Origin: Actinoplanes sichuanensis
GTDB taxonomy: Bacteria; Actinomycetota; Actinomycetes; Mycobacteriales; Micromonosporaceae
DNA: 64,000 bases
Direction of reading: 5' to 3'
Assembly: GCF_033097365.1 (NCBI RefSeq)
Contig: NZ_AP028461.1
Location: 11,683,501 to 11,747,500, forward strand
Under the pieces are notes generated by a model. It did not search any database. It saw only the letters and a program-made list of their open reading frames with translations, and had not been told where the DNA came from. Both the position numbers and the translations under genes were made by a program. This document shows, one piece after another, positions 53,821 through 62,172 of this stretch; within the stretch, counting starts at the first letter, position 1, and each line of letters starts with the position of its first letter.

Positions 53821-54618
53821 TCAGGCCGTCCGGCGCGTGGTGTAGAGCAGATACTCCCAGTCCATGGCCCCGTCGCCGAGATCATGGCGTTCGGCGAGGG
53901 CGAGCAGCGCGGCGTCCAGTTCGGCGACCCGGCCCGGATCGTCGGCGATGTTGCGATAGACGGCGATCGTCGGCCCGTAGTTGGTCTTGAAGTAGTCACG
54001 GAACCCGGCAGCGGTCCGGAAGTGATCGACCCGCAGCGTGCGGCGTTCGAACGACACGTCGGTGACCCCGTCGCCGAACAGGGTCGCGAGGTGGGCCGGA
54101 TCACCCCACAACGGCGGCGGCTGGGCGCCGGGCGGCGGCGGTGCGGCGTACGGCTTCATGGTCGCGAACATCTGCCCGATGAAGCCTTCCGGGGTCCAGT
54201 TGGCCAGGCCGATGACGCCGCCGGGACGGCACACCCGGAGCAGTTCGCCGGCCGCCGCGCCGTGGAACGGGGCGAACATCACGCCGATGCAGGAGATCAC
54301 CGTGTCGAACGCGGCCGTCTCGAACGGCAGATCCTCGGCGTCGGCCTCGACCCAGGTCAGGTCGACGGGGGAGTTCTTCTCGCCGACGGCCAACAGCTCC
54401 GGGGTGAGATCACTGGCGGTGACGGAGGCGCCGGTCCGGGCCGCCGGGATCGCGGCGTTGCCGGTGCCCGCGCCGACGTCCAGGACATGCTGTCCGGGGC
54501 CGATGCCGGCTGCCTGGACCAGCGCCGGCCCGAGTGGCGCGACGAGTTCGGAGGCGACCGCGGGATAGTCGCCGGAGGCCCACATGGCACGGTGCTTGGT
54601 CTTCACGGTTGTGGTCAT
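53821..54618 (-). CDS. Class I SAM-dependent methyltransferase
   Basis: The 265-residue protein has the SAM loop VLDVGAGTGNAAI (about 46-58), an acidic ribose-binding region (VTASDLTPELLAVG), VEADAEDLPFETAAFDTVIS (motif II region) and PGGVIGLANWTP. This is the UbiE/Methyltransf_11/25 type. ATG 54618 is chosen; upstream codons run into the regulator's operator. It is divergent from an HxlR-family regulator gene and probably controlled by it. The substrate is unknown. Confidence 0.9.
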   Translation of the reverse strand: MTTTVKTKHRAMWASGDYPAVASELVAPLGPALVQAAGIGPGQHVLDVGAGTGNAAIPAARTGASVTASDLTPELLAVGEKNSPVDLTWVEADAEDLPFETAAFDTVISCIGVMFAPFHGAAAGELLRVCRPGGVIGLANWTPEGFIGQMFATMKPYAAPPPPGAQPPPLWGDPAHLATLFGDGVTDVSFERRTLRVDHFRTAAGFRDYFKTNYGPTIAVYRNIADDPGRVAELDAALLALAERHDLGDGAMDWEYLLYTTRRTA

Positions 54619-54655
54619 GTCACCGACAGTAGGGATCCGCGGGTGGCCCGGCCTA

Positions 54656-54670
54656 GTACACGATGTGTAC
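54656..54670. promoter_or_regulatory. Palindromic operator between methyltransferase and HxlR genes
   Basis: GTACAC-GAT-GTGTAC is a perfect 6-bp inverted repeat with a three-base centre in a 71-base divergent intergenic region. It lies 20 bases before the HxlR start. It is a candidate binding site for that regulator. Confidence 0.6.
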
Positions 54671-54689
54671 CGGCGGAGGGAGACCACCG

Positions 54690-55364
54690 ATGGGTGCGTC
54701 CTACGGGCAGTTCTGCCCGGTTGCGAAGGCGATGGAGTTGCTCGACGAGCGCTGGACGATGCTGGTGATCCGGGAGCTGATCGCCGGCGGCCGCCGGTTC
54801 AACGATCTGCGCCGTGGGCTGCCACGAATGTCGCCGACGCTGCTGTCTCGGCGGTTGCAGCAGCTCGGTACAGCCGGGGTGGTGCGGCGGCGGGAGTCCG
54901 GCGCCGAGGTGGAGTATGAGCTGACCCGGGCCGGCCTGGAGCTGAAACCGATCGTGGTGGCGCTCGGTGAGTGGGGCACCCGCTGGATCCCCGAGCTGGG
55001 CGACCGTGATCTGGATCCGAAGTTGCTGCTCTGGGACATGCACCGGTCGGTCGATCACGGGGCGGTGCCGTCCCGGCGGACGGTCCTGCAGTTCCGGTTC
55101 CCGTCGGCGCCCGCGAGAGTACGGGACTGGTGGCTGGTGATCACTCCGGCCGAGGCCGACATCTGTGACGTCGACCCCGGCCATGACGTGGACGTGCTGG
55201 TCACCGCCGACCTGCGCTGCCTGACCGACGTGTGGCGGGGCGAGCGCACCTGGGCGTCCGGCCTGCGCTCCGGTGAGCTGGCGTTCCAGGGGCCGGAGGA
55301 GCTGCGCCGCGCCCTGCCGGCCCGGTTCCGGCAGTTCGCGTTCGCAGCCGTCCCCCGGCCGTAG
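54690..55364 (+). CDS. HxlR-family winged-helix regulator
   Basis: The N-terminal 100 residues form an HxlR-type winged helix: FCPVAKAMELLDERWTMLVI, RFNDLRRGLPRMSPTLLSRR and VEYELTRAGLELKPIV. An unusually long C-terminal domain (about 105-224), resembling an SCP2/sterol-carrier-like fold (VTADLRCLTDVWRGE), follows; this two-part form is common in actinobacteria. Cys10 in FCPV is the position used for redox sensing in some HxlR members. ATG 54690 follows GGAGGG. Confidence 0.88.
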   Translation: MGASYGQFCPVAKAMELLDERWTMLVIRELIAGGRRFNDLRRGLPRMSPTLLSRRLQQLGTAGVVRRRESGAEVEYELTRAGLELKPIVVALGEWGTRWIPELGDRDLDPKLLLWDMHRSVDHGAVPSRRTVLQFRFPSAPARVRDWWLVITPAEADICDVDPGHDVDVLVTADLRCLTDVWRGERTWASGLRSGELAFQGPEELRRALPARFRQFAFAAVPRP

Positions 55365-55389
55365 GAGAGCAGCCGTCCCCCGGCCGTAG
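55344..55389. repeat. 21-bp direct repeat across the HxlR gene stop
   Basis: GCAGCCGTCCCCCGGCCGTAG occurs at 55344-55364, where it includes the last codons and stop, and again at 55369-55389, four bases later. It looks like a recent duplication in the gap between convergent genes. Confidence 0.8.
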
Positions 55390-55401
55390 CAGGGCGGCCG
55401 G

Positions 55402-57639
55402 TCAGCTGATCCGGAACTTGGCCGCCAGCAGGGCCGACGGCCGCGAGTTCGGCCCGACCAGCAGCTCGAAGTCGCCGGCTTCGACGACCCGCTTCCCGTC
55501 GGCGTCGACCAGCGTGATGTCCGCCGCCGCCACCTCGACGGCGACCGTGACGCTCTCCCCGGCCGGCACGGTGACCTGCCGGTACGCCTTCAGCTCCCGG
55601 CTTGCCCAGGTGGCGCTGGTGACCAGGTCGCTGACGTAGACCTGAACGGTCTCCAGCGCAGGCCGGGTCCCGGTGTTGGTGACCCGGACGGTGGCCCGCA
55701 CGATCCCGTCGGCGGCCACGTCCGGCTCCTCGATGCTGAGACCGTCGTAGGTGACGGTGCTGTAGCTGAGCCCCTCACCGAAGGCGAACAGCGGATCCTG
55801 GGTGAGGTCGGCGTACCGGGATCCGTGCTGGCCGCGGGTCTGGTTGTAGAAGACCGGCTGCTGTCCGGCGTGCCGGGCCGCCGAGATGGGCATCCGGCCG
55901 GTCGGCTCGATCAGGCCGAGCAGGAGTTCGGCGATGGCCTGGCCGCCGCGCATGCCCGGGTTGAAGGCCTGCACGATGGCGGCCGCGCCGAGCGCCGACT
56001 CGGGCAGCGCGTGCGGTTTGCCGTCGATCAGCACGACGATCATCGGGGTGCCGGTGGCGGCGACCGCGTCCAGCAGCGCGATCTGCCCGCCCTGGAGTTC
56101 CAGGGTGGCCGTCGACTTGTGCTCGCCGTTGAGGTTGACGGTGTCGCCGACGACCACGATCGCGTAGTCGGCGGCGGCCGCGGTGGCCGTGGCGGCGGCG
56201 ATCCGGGCCGGGTCGGCCGGGACGCCCACCGAGATCGGCGGTCGGGGCTGGCCGTCCGGGAAGGTCTCGCCCTCCGGGTCTCCGACGAGTTCCTCGATCT
56301 CGACGGCCGGGTCGAAGTCCAGCTGCCAGCCGTCCGGCAGCAGTTCACGCAGGCCGTCGAGGACCGTGGTGGTGAGCTCTCGCGGGTGGCCGTCGGGCAG
56401 CCAGTCGACCTGGCCGGAGTCGCCGGCCCAGTCGCCGAGCTGGGTGGACACGTCGTCGGCGTTGGGGCCGAGCAGCGCGATGCGCTTCGATGGGGCCGGG
56501 GGGAGCGGCAGCACCCCGTCGTTACGCAGCAGGACCAGCGATCGGCGGGCGATCTCCAGGTTGAGCGCGGTGTGATCGGGGTGGCCGATCACCTCGGCCT
56601 GACGGGCGGCGTCCGGCGTGCGCGGGTTCTCGAACAGGCCCAGCTCGAATTTCAGGCGCAGGATCCGCCGTACCGCCGCGTCGATGTCGTCCTCGACGAG
56701 AAGGCCGCGCCGGATCGCCTCCTGGGCGCCTTCGAAGAAGGCGGGTGTGGTCATGACCACGTCGTTGCCGGCCTTGACGGCGACCGCCGCGGCCTCGGCG
56801 TAGTCGGCGCAGACCTTCTGTTCCCAGACCATCCGGCCGACGTTGTCCCAGTCGGTGACGAGGGTGCCGGTGAAGCCCCATTCGCCCTTGAGTACGTCGT
56901 TGAGCAGCCACTTGTTGGCGGTGATCGGCACGCCGTCCATCGACTGGTAGCCGAGCATGAAGACCCGGCAGCCCTCGGCGGCGGCCCGTTCGAACGGCGG
57001 CAGGAACCAGGACCGCAGCTTGCGCCGGCTGATGTCGGCCTCGCTGGCGTCGCGGCCGCCCTGGGTCTCGGAGTAGCCGGCGAAGTGCTTGGCGGTGGCC
57101 AGGATCGCCGTCGGGTCGGTGAGGCCCTCGCCCTGGTAGCCGCGGATCATCGCGGCGCCCAGCTCGGAGATCAGGTACGGGTCTTCGCCGAACGTCTCGT
57201 CCACCCGGCCCCACCGCAGGTCGCGGGCGATGCACAGGACCGGTGAGAAGGTCCAGTGCACGCCGGTCGCGGCGGCTTCCACCGCGGTGGCCCGGGCGAC
57301 CCGCTCGACGAGCGTGGAGTCCCAGGTGGCGGCCATCGCGAGCTGCGTCGGGAAGACCGTGGCGCCGGGCCAGAAGGCGTGCCCGTGGATGCAGTCCTCG
57401 GCGGTGATCAGCGGGATCCGCAGTCGGGTCCGGGAGACCAGCTCGGCGGCCTCGACGAGTTTGGCCGGGGAGGTGTGCAGGATCGATCCGGCCAGCTTGT
57501 CCAGGACGATCTCGCCGATGTCCTGTCGCGCGTCGAGCTGGAGCATCTGGCCGACCTTCTCGGGAAGAGTCATCCGGCCCAGCAGATCCTCGACACGCTC
57601 TCGCACCGGGAGCGAGGAGTCCTGATATGGCAAGGGCAT
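55402..57639 (-). CDS. Glycoside hydrolase family 3 beta-glucosidase-like protein
   Basis: The 745-residue protein has the GH3 N-terminal barrel. The nucleophile Asp263 lies in LVTDWDNVGRM, KHFAGYSETQGGRD is at about 184-197, and RWGRVDETFGEDPYL is present. The alpha/beta sandwich domain (about 370-560) and C-terminal fibronectin III-like domain (about 625-740, VTVPAGESVTVAVEV) follow. No signal peptide is seen, so it is probably cytoplasmic, acting on imported oligosaccharides. Specificity (glucoside or xyloside) cannot be told. Three palindromes upstream suggest LacI-type control. No transporter gene is adjacent. Confidence 0.92.
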   Translation of the reverse strand: MPLPYQDSSLPVRERVEDLLGRMTLPEKVGQMLQLDARQDIGEIVLDKLAGSILHTSPAKLVEAAELVSRTRLRIPLITAEDCIHGHAFWPGATVFPTQLAMAATWDSTLVERVARATAVEAAATGVHWTFSPVLCIARDLRWGRVDETFGEDPYLISELGAAMIRGYQGEGLTDPTAILATAKHFAGYSETQGGRDASEADISRRKLRSWFLPPFERAAAEGCRVFMLGYQSMDGVPITANKWLLNDVLKGEWGFTGTLVTDWDNVGRMVWEQKVCADYAEAAAVAVKAGNDVVMTTPAFFEGAQEAIRRGLLVEDDIDAAVRRILRLKFELGLFENPRTPDAARQAEVIGHPDHTALNLEIARRSLVLLRNDGVLPLPPAPSKRIALLGPNADDVSTQLGDWAGDSGQVDWLPDGHPRELTTTVLDGLRELLPDGWQLDFDPAVEIEELVGDPEGETFPDGQPRPPISVGVPADPARIAAATATAAAADYAIVVVGDTVNLNGEHKSTATLELQGGQIALLDAVAATGTPMIVVLIDGKPHALPESALGAAAIVQAFNPGMRGGQAIAELLLGLIEPTGRMPISAARHAGQQPVFYNQTRGQHGSRYADLTQDPLFAFGEGLSYSTVTYDGLSIEEPDVAADGIVRATVRVTNTGTRPALETVQVYVSDLVTSATWASRELKAYRQVTVPAGESVTVAVEVAAADITLVDADGKRVVEAGDFELLVGPNSRPSALLAAKFRIS

Positions 57640-57666
57640 GAGTTTCTCCGATGGGTCTGCCGAACG

Positions 57667-57728
57667 CGAACGGTTCGGAGTCTTCCACGTACGGAACCGG
57701 TTCCGGCACCCCGCTACGGTTCCGGAAC
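57667..57728. promoter_or_regulatory. Three palindromes upstream of the GH3 gene
   Basis: CGAAC-G-GTTCG (57667-57677), CGGAACCGGTTCCG (57692-57705, perfect 14 bases) and GTTCCGGAAC (57719-57728, perfect 10 bases) lie within 90 bases of the GH3 start. They share GGAAC/GTTCC half-sites, the type used by LacI-family sugar repressors. Confidence 0.55.
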
Positions 57729-57811
57729 TTCATCCACTGGGAAGGCTGCGCGGGAGGCGAATGTCAGAGGGTGCCGGTAAGGTCCTAACCGGATCGGACG
57801 CAGTGAAGTCT

Positions 57812-57834
57812 ATTAATCACGCATAGTGAGTAAT
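57812..57834. promoter_or_regulatory. AT-rich imperfect palindrome just upstream of egtA
   Basis: ATTAATCAC (57812-57820) matches GTGAGTAAT (57826-57834) as an inverted repeat at 8 of 9 positions with a GCATA centre. It lies 9 bases before the egtA ATG in otherwise GC-rich DNA. It is a candidate operator or translation-control hairpin for the egt operon. Confidence 0.5.
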
Positions 57835-57842
57835 GGGGGACC

Positions 57843-59048
57843 ATGGGTTCGGCTGACCGGGTTCTACGACGGACCGCTGAGGCGATCGAGCACATAACCG
57901 GCATTTGTTTCAAGACCGGCCCACCTCGACAGGTGGGCGCCGAGTTGGAGTGGACCACGCACCTGGCCACCGACCCGTCCGCGTACCTGCGGGCCGGTGA
58001 CCTCGTCGAGGCCCTGGGCGCGCATACGCCCGCGGCCCTCGGCAATCCACATCCCGTGCCGCTTCCCGGCGGTGGCACGGTGACCGTCGAGCCGGGCCTG
58101 CAGATCGAGATCTCCTCGGCCCCGGCCGGCTCGCTCACCGAGCTGCACACCGCGGTCACGGCGGACCGGGAGACCCTCGCGGGCCTGCTGGCGAGCCGGG
58201 GCATCGTCCTCGGCGATCGCGGCCTCGACCCGCATCGGGAGCCCCGCCGCACCCTGGAGAGCCCGCGCTACGCCGCCATGGAGCGGTCCTTCGACAGCGC
58301 CGGCCGCACCATGATGGGCTCCACCGCCGGGCTCCAGGTCTGCTTCGACGCGGGCGAGACCGACCGGGTCGCGGCCCGCTGGGCGGTCCTGCACGAGGCC
58401 GGTCCGGCCCTGCTGGCGCTCTTCGCCAACTCACCACGGCACGGGTGGGCCTCCGCGCGGACGGCGACGTGGCACGGCATCGACCAGCGCCGCTCCGGGC
58501 CGGTCCCGTCGTCCACCGACTCGGCTCTGAGCTGGGCCGACTACGCGATGCGGGCGCCGCTGCTGTGCGTGCGGCGTGAGCACGGCGATTGGGACGCGCC
58601 ACCGGGTGTCACCATGGCCGACTGGATCGAGACGGGCGGCGTCGAGGGCGGCCCGCCGACGATCGACGACCTGGAGTATCACCTCGGCACCCTCTTCCCG
58701 CCGGTCCGACCGCGCGGCTACCTGGAGGTCCGCTACCTCGACGCGCAACCCGGCGACGAGTGGATCGCCCCGGCCGCGGTGCTCACCACGTTGCTCGCGA
58801 GCGACGACCTCACCGACCGGGCGCGCGAGCTGGCCGCGCCCGCCGTCGGCCGCTGGCACGCCGCCGCCCGGTCCGGGCTCGACGACCATCCGGTGCGCCG
58901 GGCCGCCGCCGGGCTGGCCGATCTGGCCTGCCGGAACCTCGACCGGACCGGCCTGGCCGGCCCGGTCCGCGACACCGTCATCGGCATCGTCTCCCGCCGC
59001 CTGCGGGAAGCCGTGCCGGGACGCCCACGAGAGGACATTTCCGTATGA
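57843..59048 (+). CDS. egtA: Glutamate-cysteine ligase EgtA
   Basis: EgtA joins glutamate and cysteine to gamma-glutamylcysteine, the sulfur donor for ergothioneine. The 401 residues carry the GCS2-type VGAELEWTTHL, VTVEPGLQIEISSAPAGSL and STAGLQVCFDAGE segments. It heads a four-gene operon egtABCD on the plus strand. The next ATG overlaps its stop. The ATG at 57843 follows GGGGGA. Confidence 0.94.
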   Translation: MGSADRVLRRTAEAIEHITGICFKTGPPRQVGAELEWTTHLATDPSAYLRAGDLVEALGAHTPAALGNPHPVPLPGGGTVTVEPGLQIEISSAPAGSLTELHTAVTADRETLAGLLASRGIVLGDRGLDPHREPRRTLESPRYAAMERSFDSAGRTMMGSTAGLQVCFDAGETDRVAARWAVLHEAGPALLALFANSPRHGWASARTATWHGIDQRRSGPVPSSTDSALSWADYAMRAPLLCVRREHGDWDAPPGVTMADWIETGGVEGGPPTIDDLEYHLGTLFPPVRPRGYLEVRYLDAQPGDEWIAPAAVLTTLLASDDLTDRARELAAPAVGRWHAAARSGLDDHPVRRAAAGLADLACRNLDRTGLAGPVRDTVIGIVSRRLREAVPGRPREDISV

Positions 59049-60337
59049 CCGACGACCTTCGGCTGTCCATCGCCGCCGAGCTGGAGCGCACCAGGGCGCG
59101 GACGGCGCTGCTCACCGACGCCGTCGACGACGACGATCTCACCCGGCAGCACTCCCCGCTGATGTCCCCACTCGTCTGGGACCTAGCGCACGTCGGCAAT
59201 CAGGAGGAGTTGTGGCTGGTCCGGGACGTCGGCGGCCGTGACCCGCTCCGGCAGGACATCGACGAGCTCTACGACGCGTTCAAACACGCCCGGCGTGACC
59301 GTCCGGCGTTGCCGCTGCTCGACCCGGCCGAGGCCCGGGCGTACACGGCGCAGGTCCGGGACAAGGTGTTCGACGTGCTGGACCGGACGAAGTTCGGCCC
59401 GGAGAGCCGGCTGCTCGACGGCGGCTTCGCGTTCGGCATGATCGTCCAGCACGAACAGCAGCACGACGAGACGATGCTGGCCACCCATCAGTTGCGGTCC
59501 GGCGCCGCGGTGCTCACGGCCCCTTCGCCGCCTCGGTCCCGGCAGGCGGTCACCGGTGAGATCCTCATCGAAAACGGCAGATTCACCATGGGTACGGACA
59601 CCGAGCCCTGGGCCCTCGACAACGAACGGCCGGCCCATCCGGTGGACGTGCCGGCCTTCTGGATCGACGCCGCCCTCGTCACCAACGGTGACTACCTGAC
59701 GTTCATCGACGCCGGCGGCTACGACGACCCGCGGTGGTGGAGCGAGCGCGGCTGGGCCCACCGGCAGGCGGCCGGCCTGGAAGCGCCGATGCACTGGATC
59801 CGCGACCCCGGCGGCTGGCTGTACCGGCGGTTCGGCCGGGTCACCCCGATCGAACCGGACGAACCGGTCGTGCACGTCTGCTTCTTCGAGGCCGAGGCGT
59901 ACGCCGCGTGGGCCGGGAAACGCCTGCCCACCGAGGCCGAGTGGGAGAAGGCGGCCCGCTGGGATCCGGCGACCGGGCGGTCCCGCCGCTATCCGTGGGG
60001 CGACGACCCGCCCGAGGCCCGGCACGCCAACCTCGGGCAGCGTCACCTCGGCCCGGCGCCGGCCGGTGCCTACCCGGACGGCGCCTCCCCGCTGGGCGTG
60101 CACCAGCTGATCGGCGACGTCTGGGAGTGGACCTCGTCCGGGTTCCACGGTTACCCGGGGTTCGCGGCGTTCCCCTACCGGGAGTATTCGGAGGTCTTCT
60201 TCGGCGGTGACTATCGGGTGCTGCGCGGCGGTTCCTTCGGCACCGACGCGGCCGCCTGCCGGGGTACGTTCCGTAACTGGGATCACCCGATCCGGCGGCA
60301 GATCTTCAGTGGTTTCCGCTGCGCGCGGGACGCCTGA
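59045..60337 (+). CDS. egtB: Ergothioneine biosynthesis protein EgtB (sulfoxide synthase)
   Basis: EgtB is an iron enzyme that couples gamma-glutamylcysteine to hercynine with oxygen. The DinB-like N-domain supplies the iron ligands: an early histidine in WDLAHVGNQEELWL, and HEQQHDET (HxxxHxE) near residue 140. The C-terminal formylglycine-generating-enzyme-like domain (about 180-430) carries FWIDAALVTNGDYL, KRLPTEAEWEKAARW and LRGGSFGTDAAACRGTFRNW (shown at limit). The 430 residues match. ATG overlaps the egtA stop and the stop overlaps egtC. Confidence 0.95.
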   Translation: MTDDLRLSIAAELERTRARTALLTDAVDDDDLTRQHSPLMSPLVWDLAHVGNQEELWLVRDVGGRDPLRQDIDELYDAFKHARRDRPALPLLDPAEARAYTAQVRDKVFDVLDRTKFGPESRLLDGGFAFGMIVQHEQQHDETMLATHQLRSGAAVLTAPSPPRSRQAVTGEILIENGRFTMGTDTEPWALDNERPAHPVDVPAFWIDAALVTNGDYLTFIDAGGYDDPRWWSERGWAHRQAAGLEAPMHWIRDPGGWLYRRFGRVTPIEPDEPVVHVCFFEAEAYAAWAGKRLPTEAEWEKAARWDPATGRSRRYPWGDDPPEARHANLGQRHLGPAPAGAYPDGASPLGVHQLIGDVWEWTSSGFHGYPGFAAFPYREYSEVFFGGDYRVLRGGSFGTDAAACRGTFRNWDHPIRRQIFSGFRCARDA

Positions 60338-61077
60338 TGTGCCGGCATCTCGGCTATCTCGGTCCGCCCGTACCGCTGCAGAATCTGATCTTCGATCCGC
60401 CGCACGCCCTCGCCACGCAGGCCTGGGCGCCCCGCGACATGCGCGGCGGAGGAACCGTCAACGCCGACGGCTTCGGCGTCGGCTGGTGGCCGCCCGGCGC
60501 CTCGGCGCCGGTGCGGCACCGCAGCGCCATGCCCATCTGGACGGACGCGACGTTGCCGCTTCTCGCGGCCGCGACGTCGTCCGGCGCAGTCCTCGCGGCG
60601 GTCCGCTCGGCCACCGTCGGCCTTCCGGTGGTCGAGACGGCGGCGGCGCCGTTCACCGACGGTCGGTGGCTGTTCAGCCACAACGGCGTCGTCCGCGGCT
60701 GGCCTTCGGCCATCGCCGCGCAGGCTCGTGACCTCCCGATCGAGGATCTCCTCACCCTCGACGCGCCCACCGACTCGGCAACCCTCTGGGCCTTGGTACG
60801 GGCGAAGCTGCGCTCCGGAGAACCGGCGGCCAAGGCGGTCGCGGCCGTGGTCACCGAGGTCGCCGTGGCGGCCCCTGGATCCCGGCTGAACCTGCTGCTC
60901 AGCGACGGCGGGCAGATGATCGCGACCACGTTCGGTCACGCCCTGTCGGTGCGGCAGTCGCGCGACTCCACCCTGATCAGCTCCGAACCCCTCGACCCCG
61001 GGCCGGCGTGGCGACACGTCCCCGACGGTCACCTGGTCGTCGCCACCGCCGGCCAGGTGGAGATCACTCCCCTCTAG
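60337..61077 (+). CDS. egtC: Gamma-glutamyl-hercynylcysteine sulfoxide hydrolase EgtC
   Basis: EgtC is a class II glutamine amidotransferase that removes the gamma-glutamyl group from the EgtB product. The nucleophile is Cys2 in MCRHLGYLG. NADGFGVGWW and LFSHNGVVRGWPSA are the glutamine-site loops. The 246 residues match. Its ATG overlaps the egtB stop by one base. Confidence 0.94.
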   Translation: MCRHLGYLGPPVPLQNLIFDPPHALATQAWAPRDMRGGGTVNADGFGVGWWPPGASAPVRHRSAMPIWTDATLPLLAAATSSGAVLAAVRSATVGLPVVETAAAPFTDGRWLFSHNGVVRGWPSAIAAQARDLPIEDLLTLDAPTDSATLWALVRAKLRSGEPAAKAVAAVVTEVAVAAPGSRLNLLLSDGGQMIATTFGHALSVRQSRDSTLISSEPLDPGPAWRHVPDGHLVVATAGQVEITPL

Positions 61078-61090
61078 AAAGGTGTTCGCC

Positions 61091-62065
61091 ATGCGTCTGG
61101 ACAGGCACCTCGACGACGACTTCCTGGCCCGTGAGCTGCGTGCCGACGTGCGTACCGGGCTCACCGCCGACCCGCGGTGGATGCCGCCGAAATGGTTCTA
61201 CGACGCCCGCGGCAGTGAGCTCTTCGAGGAGATCACCCGGCTGCCGGAGTACTACCCGACGCGTACCGAGCGGGCTCTCCTCGACGAGCACGCCGCCGCG
61301 ATCGCCCGGATCACCGAGGCGAAGACCCTCGTCGAGATCGGCTCCGGCTCGTCCGAGAAGACCCGCCTACTGCTCGACGCGCTGGTCGCCCAGGGCACAC
61401 TCGGCGCGTTCGTGCCGCTCGACGTGTCCGGGTCGGCGCTGGCCGCGGCCGTCGAGTCGCTGACCGAGGCCTACCCCGGCCTCAGTATCCGCGGTGTCGT
61501 CGGCGACATGACCCGCCACCTGCGACATCTGCCCGACGGCGACAACCGACTGGTCGCGTTCCTCGGCGGCACCATCGGCAACCTGGTCCCGGCCGAACGG
61601 GCGGCGTTCCTGTCGTCGCTGCGATCCGTGCTGCACGAGGGGGAGTGGCTGCTGCTCGGCGCCGACCTGGTCAAGGACCCGGCGGTGCTGGTCCCGGCCT
61701 ACGACGACGCGGCCGGGGTGACCGCCGAGTTCAACCGCAACGTCCTGCACGTCATCAACCGGGAGCTGGCCGCCGACTTCGACCCGTCCACCTTCGAACA
61801 CGTCGCCGTCTGGGACCCGACCCACGAATGGATCGAGATGCGCCTGCGGTCCACCCGCGACCAGGTCGTGCACGTCGCCGGCCTGGATCGGGACGTTCCG
61901 TTCACCGTCGGCTTCACCGCCGGCCAGGAGATGCGTACCGAGATCTCCGCCAAGTTCCGCCGGGACGGCCTGGCCACGGAACTCGCCGCCGCCGGGTTCA
62001 CCCCACGCCACTGGTGGACCGATCCGAACGATTGGTTCGGAATCACCCTCGCCCAGGCGGGGTAA
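61091..62065 (+). CDS. egtD: L-histidine N-alpha-methyltransferase EgtD
   Basis: EgtD trimethylates histidine to hercynine, the first ergothioneine step. The signature YDARGSELFEEITRLPEYYP is at about 37-56. The SAM loop LVEIGSGSSEKTR follows and VAFLGGTIGNLVP is conserved. The 324 residues match. ATG 61091 is chosen over GTG 61082; AAAGG lies upstream. No egtE gene (the C-S lyase) follows in the window. Confidence 0.95.
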   Translation: MRLDRHLDDDFLARELRADVRTGLTADPRWMPPKWFYDARGSELFEEITRLPEYYPTRTERALLDEHAAAIARITEAKTLVEIGSGSSEKTRLLLDALVAQGTLGAFVPLDVSGSALAAAVESLTEAYPGLSIRGVVGDMTRHLRHLPDGDNRLVAFLGGTIGNLVPAERAAFLSSLRSVLHEGEWLLLGADLVKDPAVLVPAYDDAAGVTAEFNRNVLHVINRELAADFDPSTFEHVAVWDPTHEWIEMRLRSTRDQVVHVAGLDRDVPFTVGFTAGQEMRTEISAKFRRDGLATELAAAGFTPRHWWTDPNDWFGITLAQAG

Positions 62066-62172
62066 AGGTTGACGCTTCGTGTTTTCCTAGCGGTGCCGTC
62101 TCACCGCCAGGAGCCGTCCCGCGAGTCCGCGCGGGGCGGCAGCACGAGGCGTCGACCAAGGGGGTGTCCCGC

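Noticed and set aside
53320..54768. Open frame reading through the 36-bp repeats as a Lys/Pro-rich protein
   Set aside because: It starts inside the acetyltransferase gene in another frame and runs antisense through the methyltransferase gene; no conserved content.
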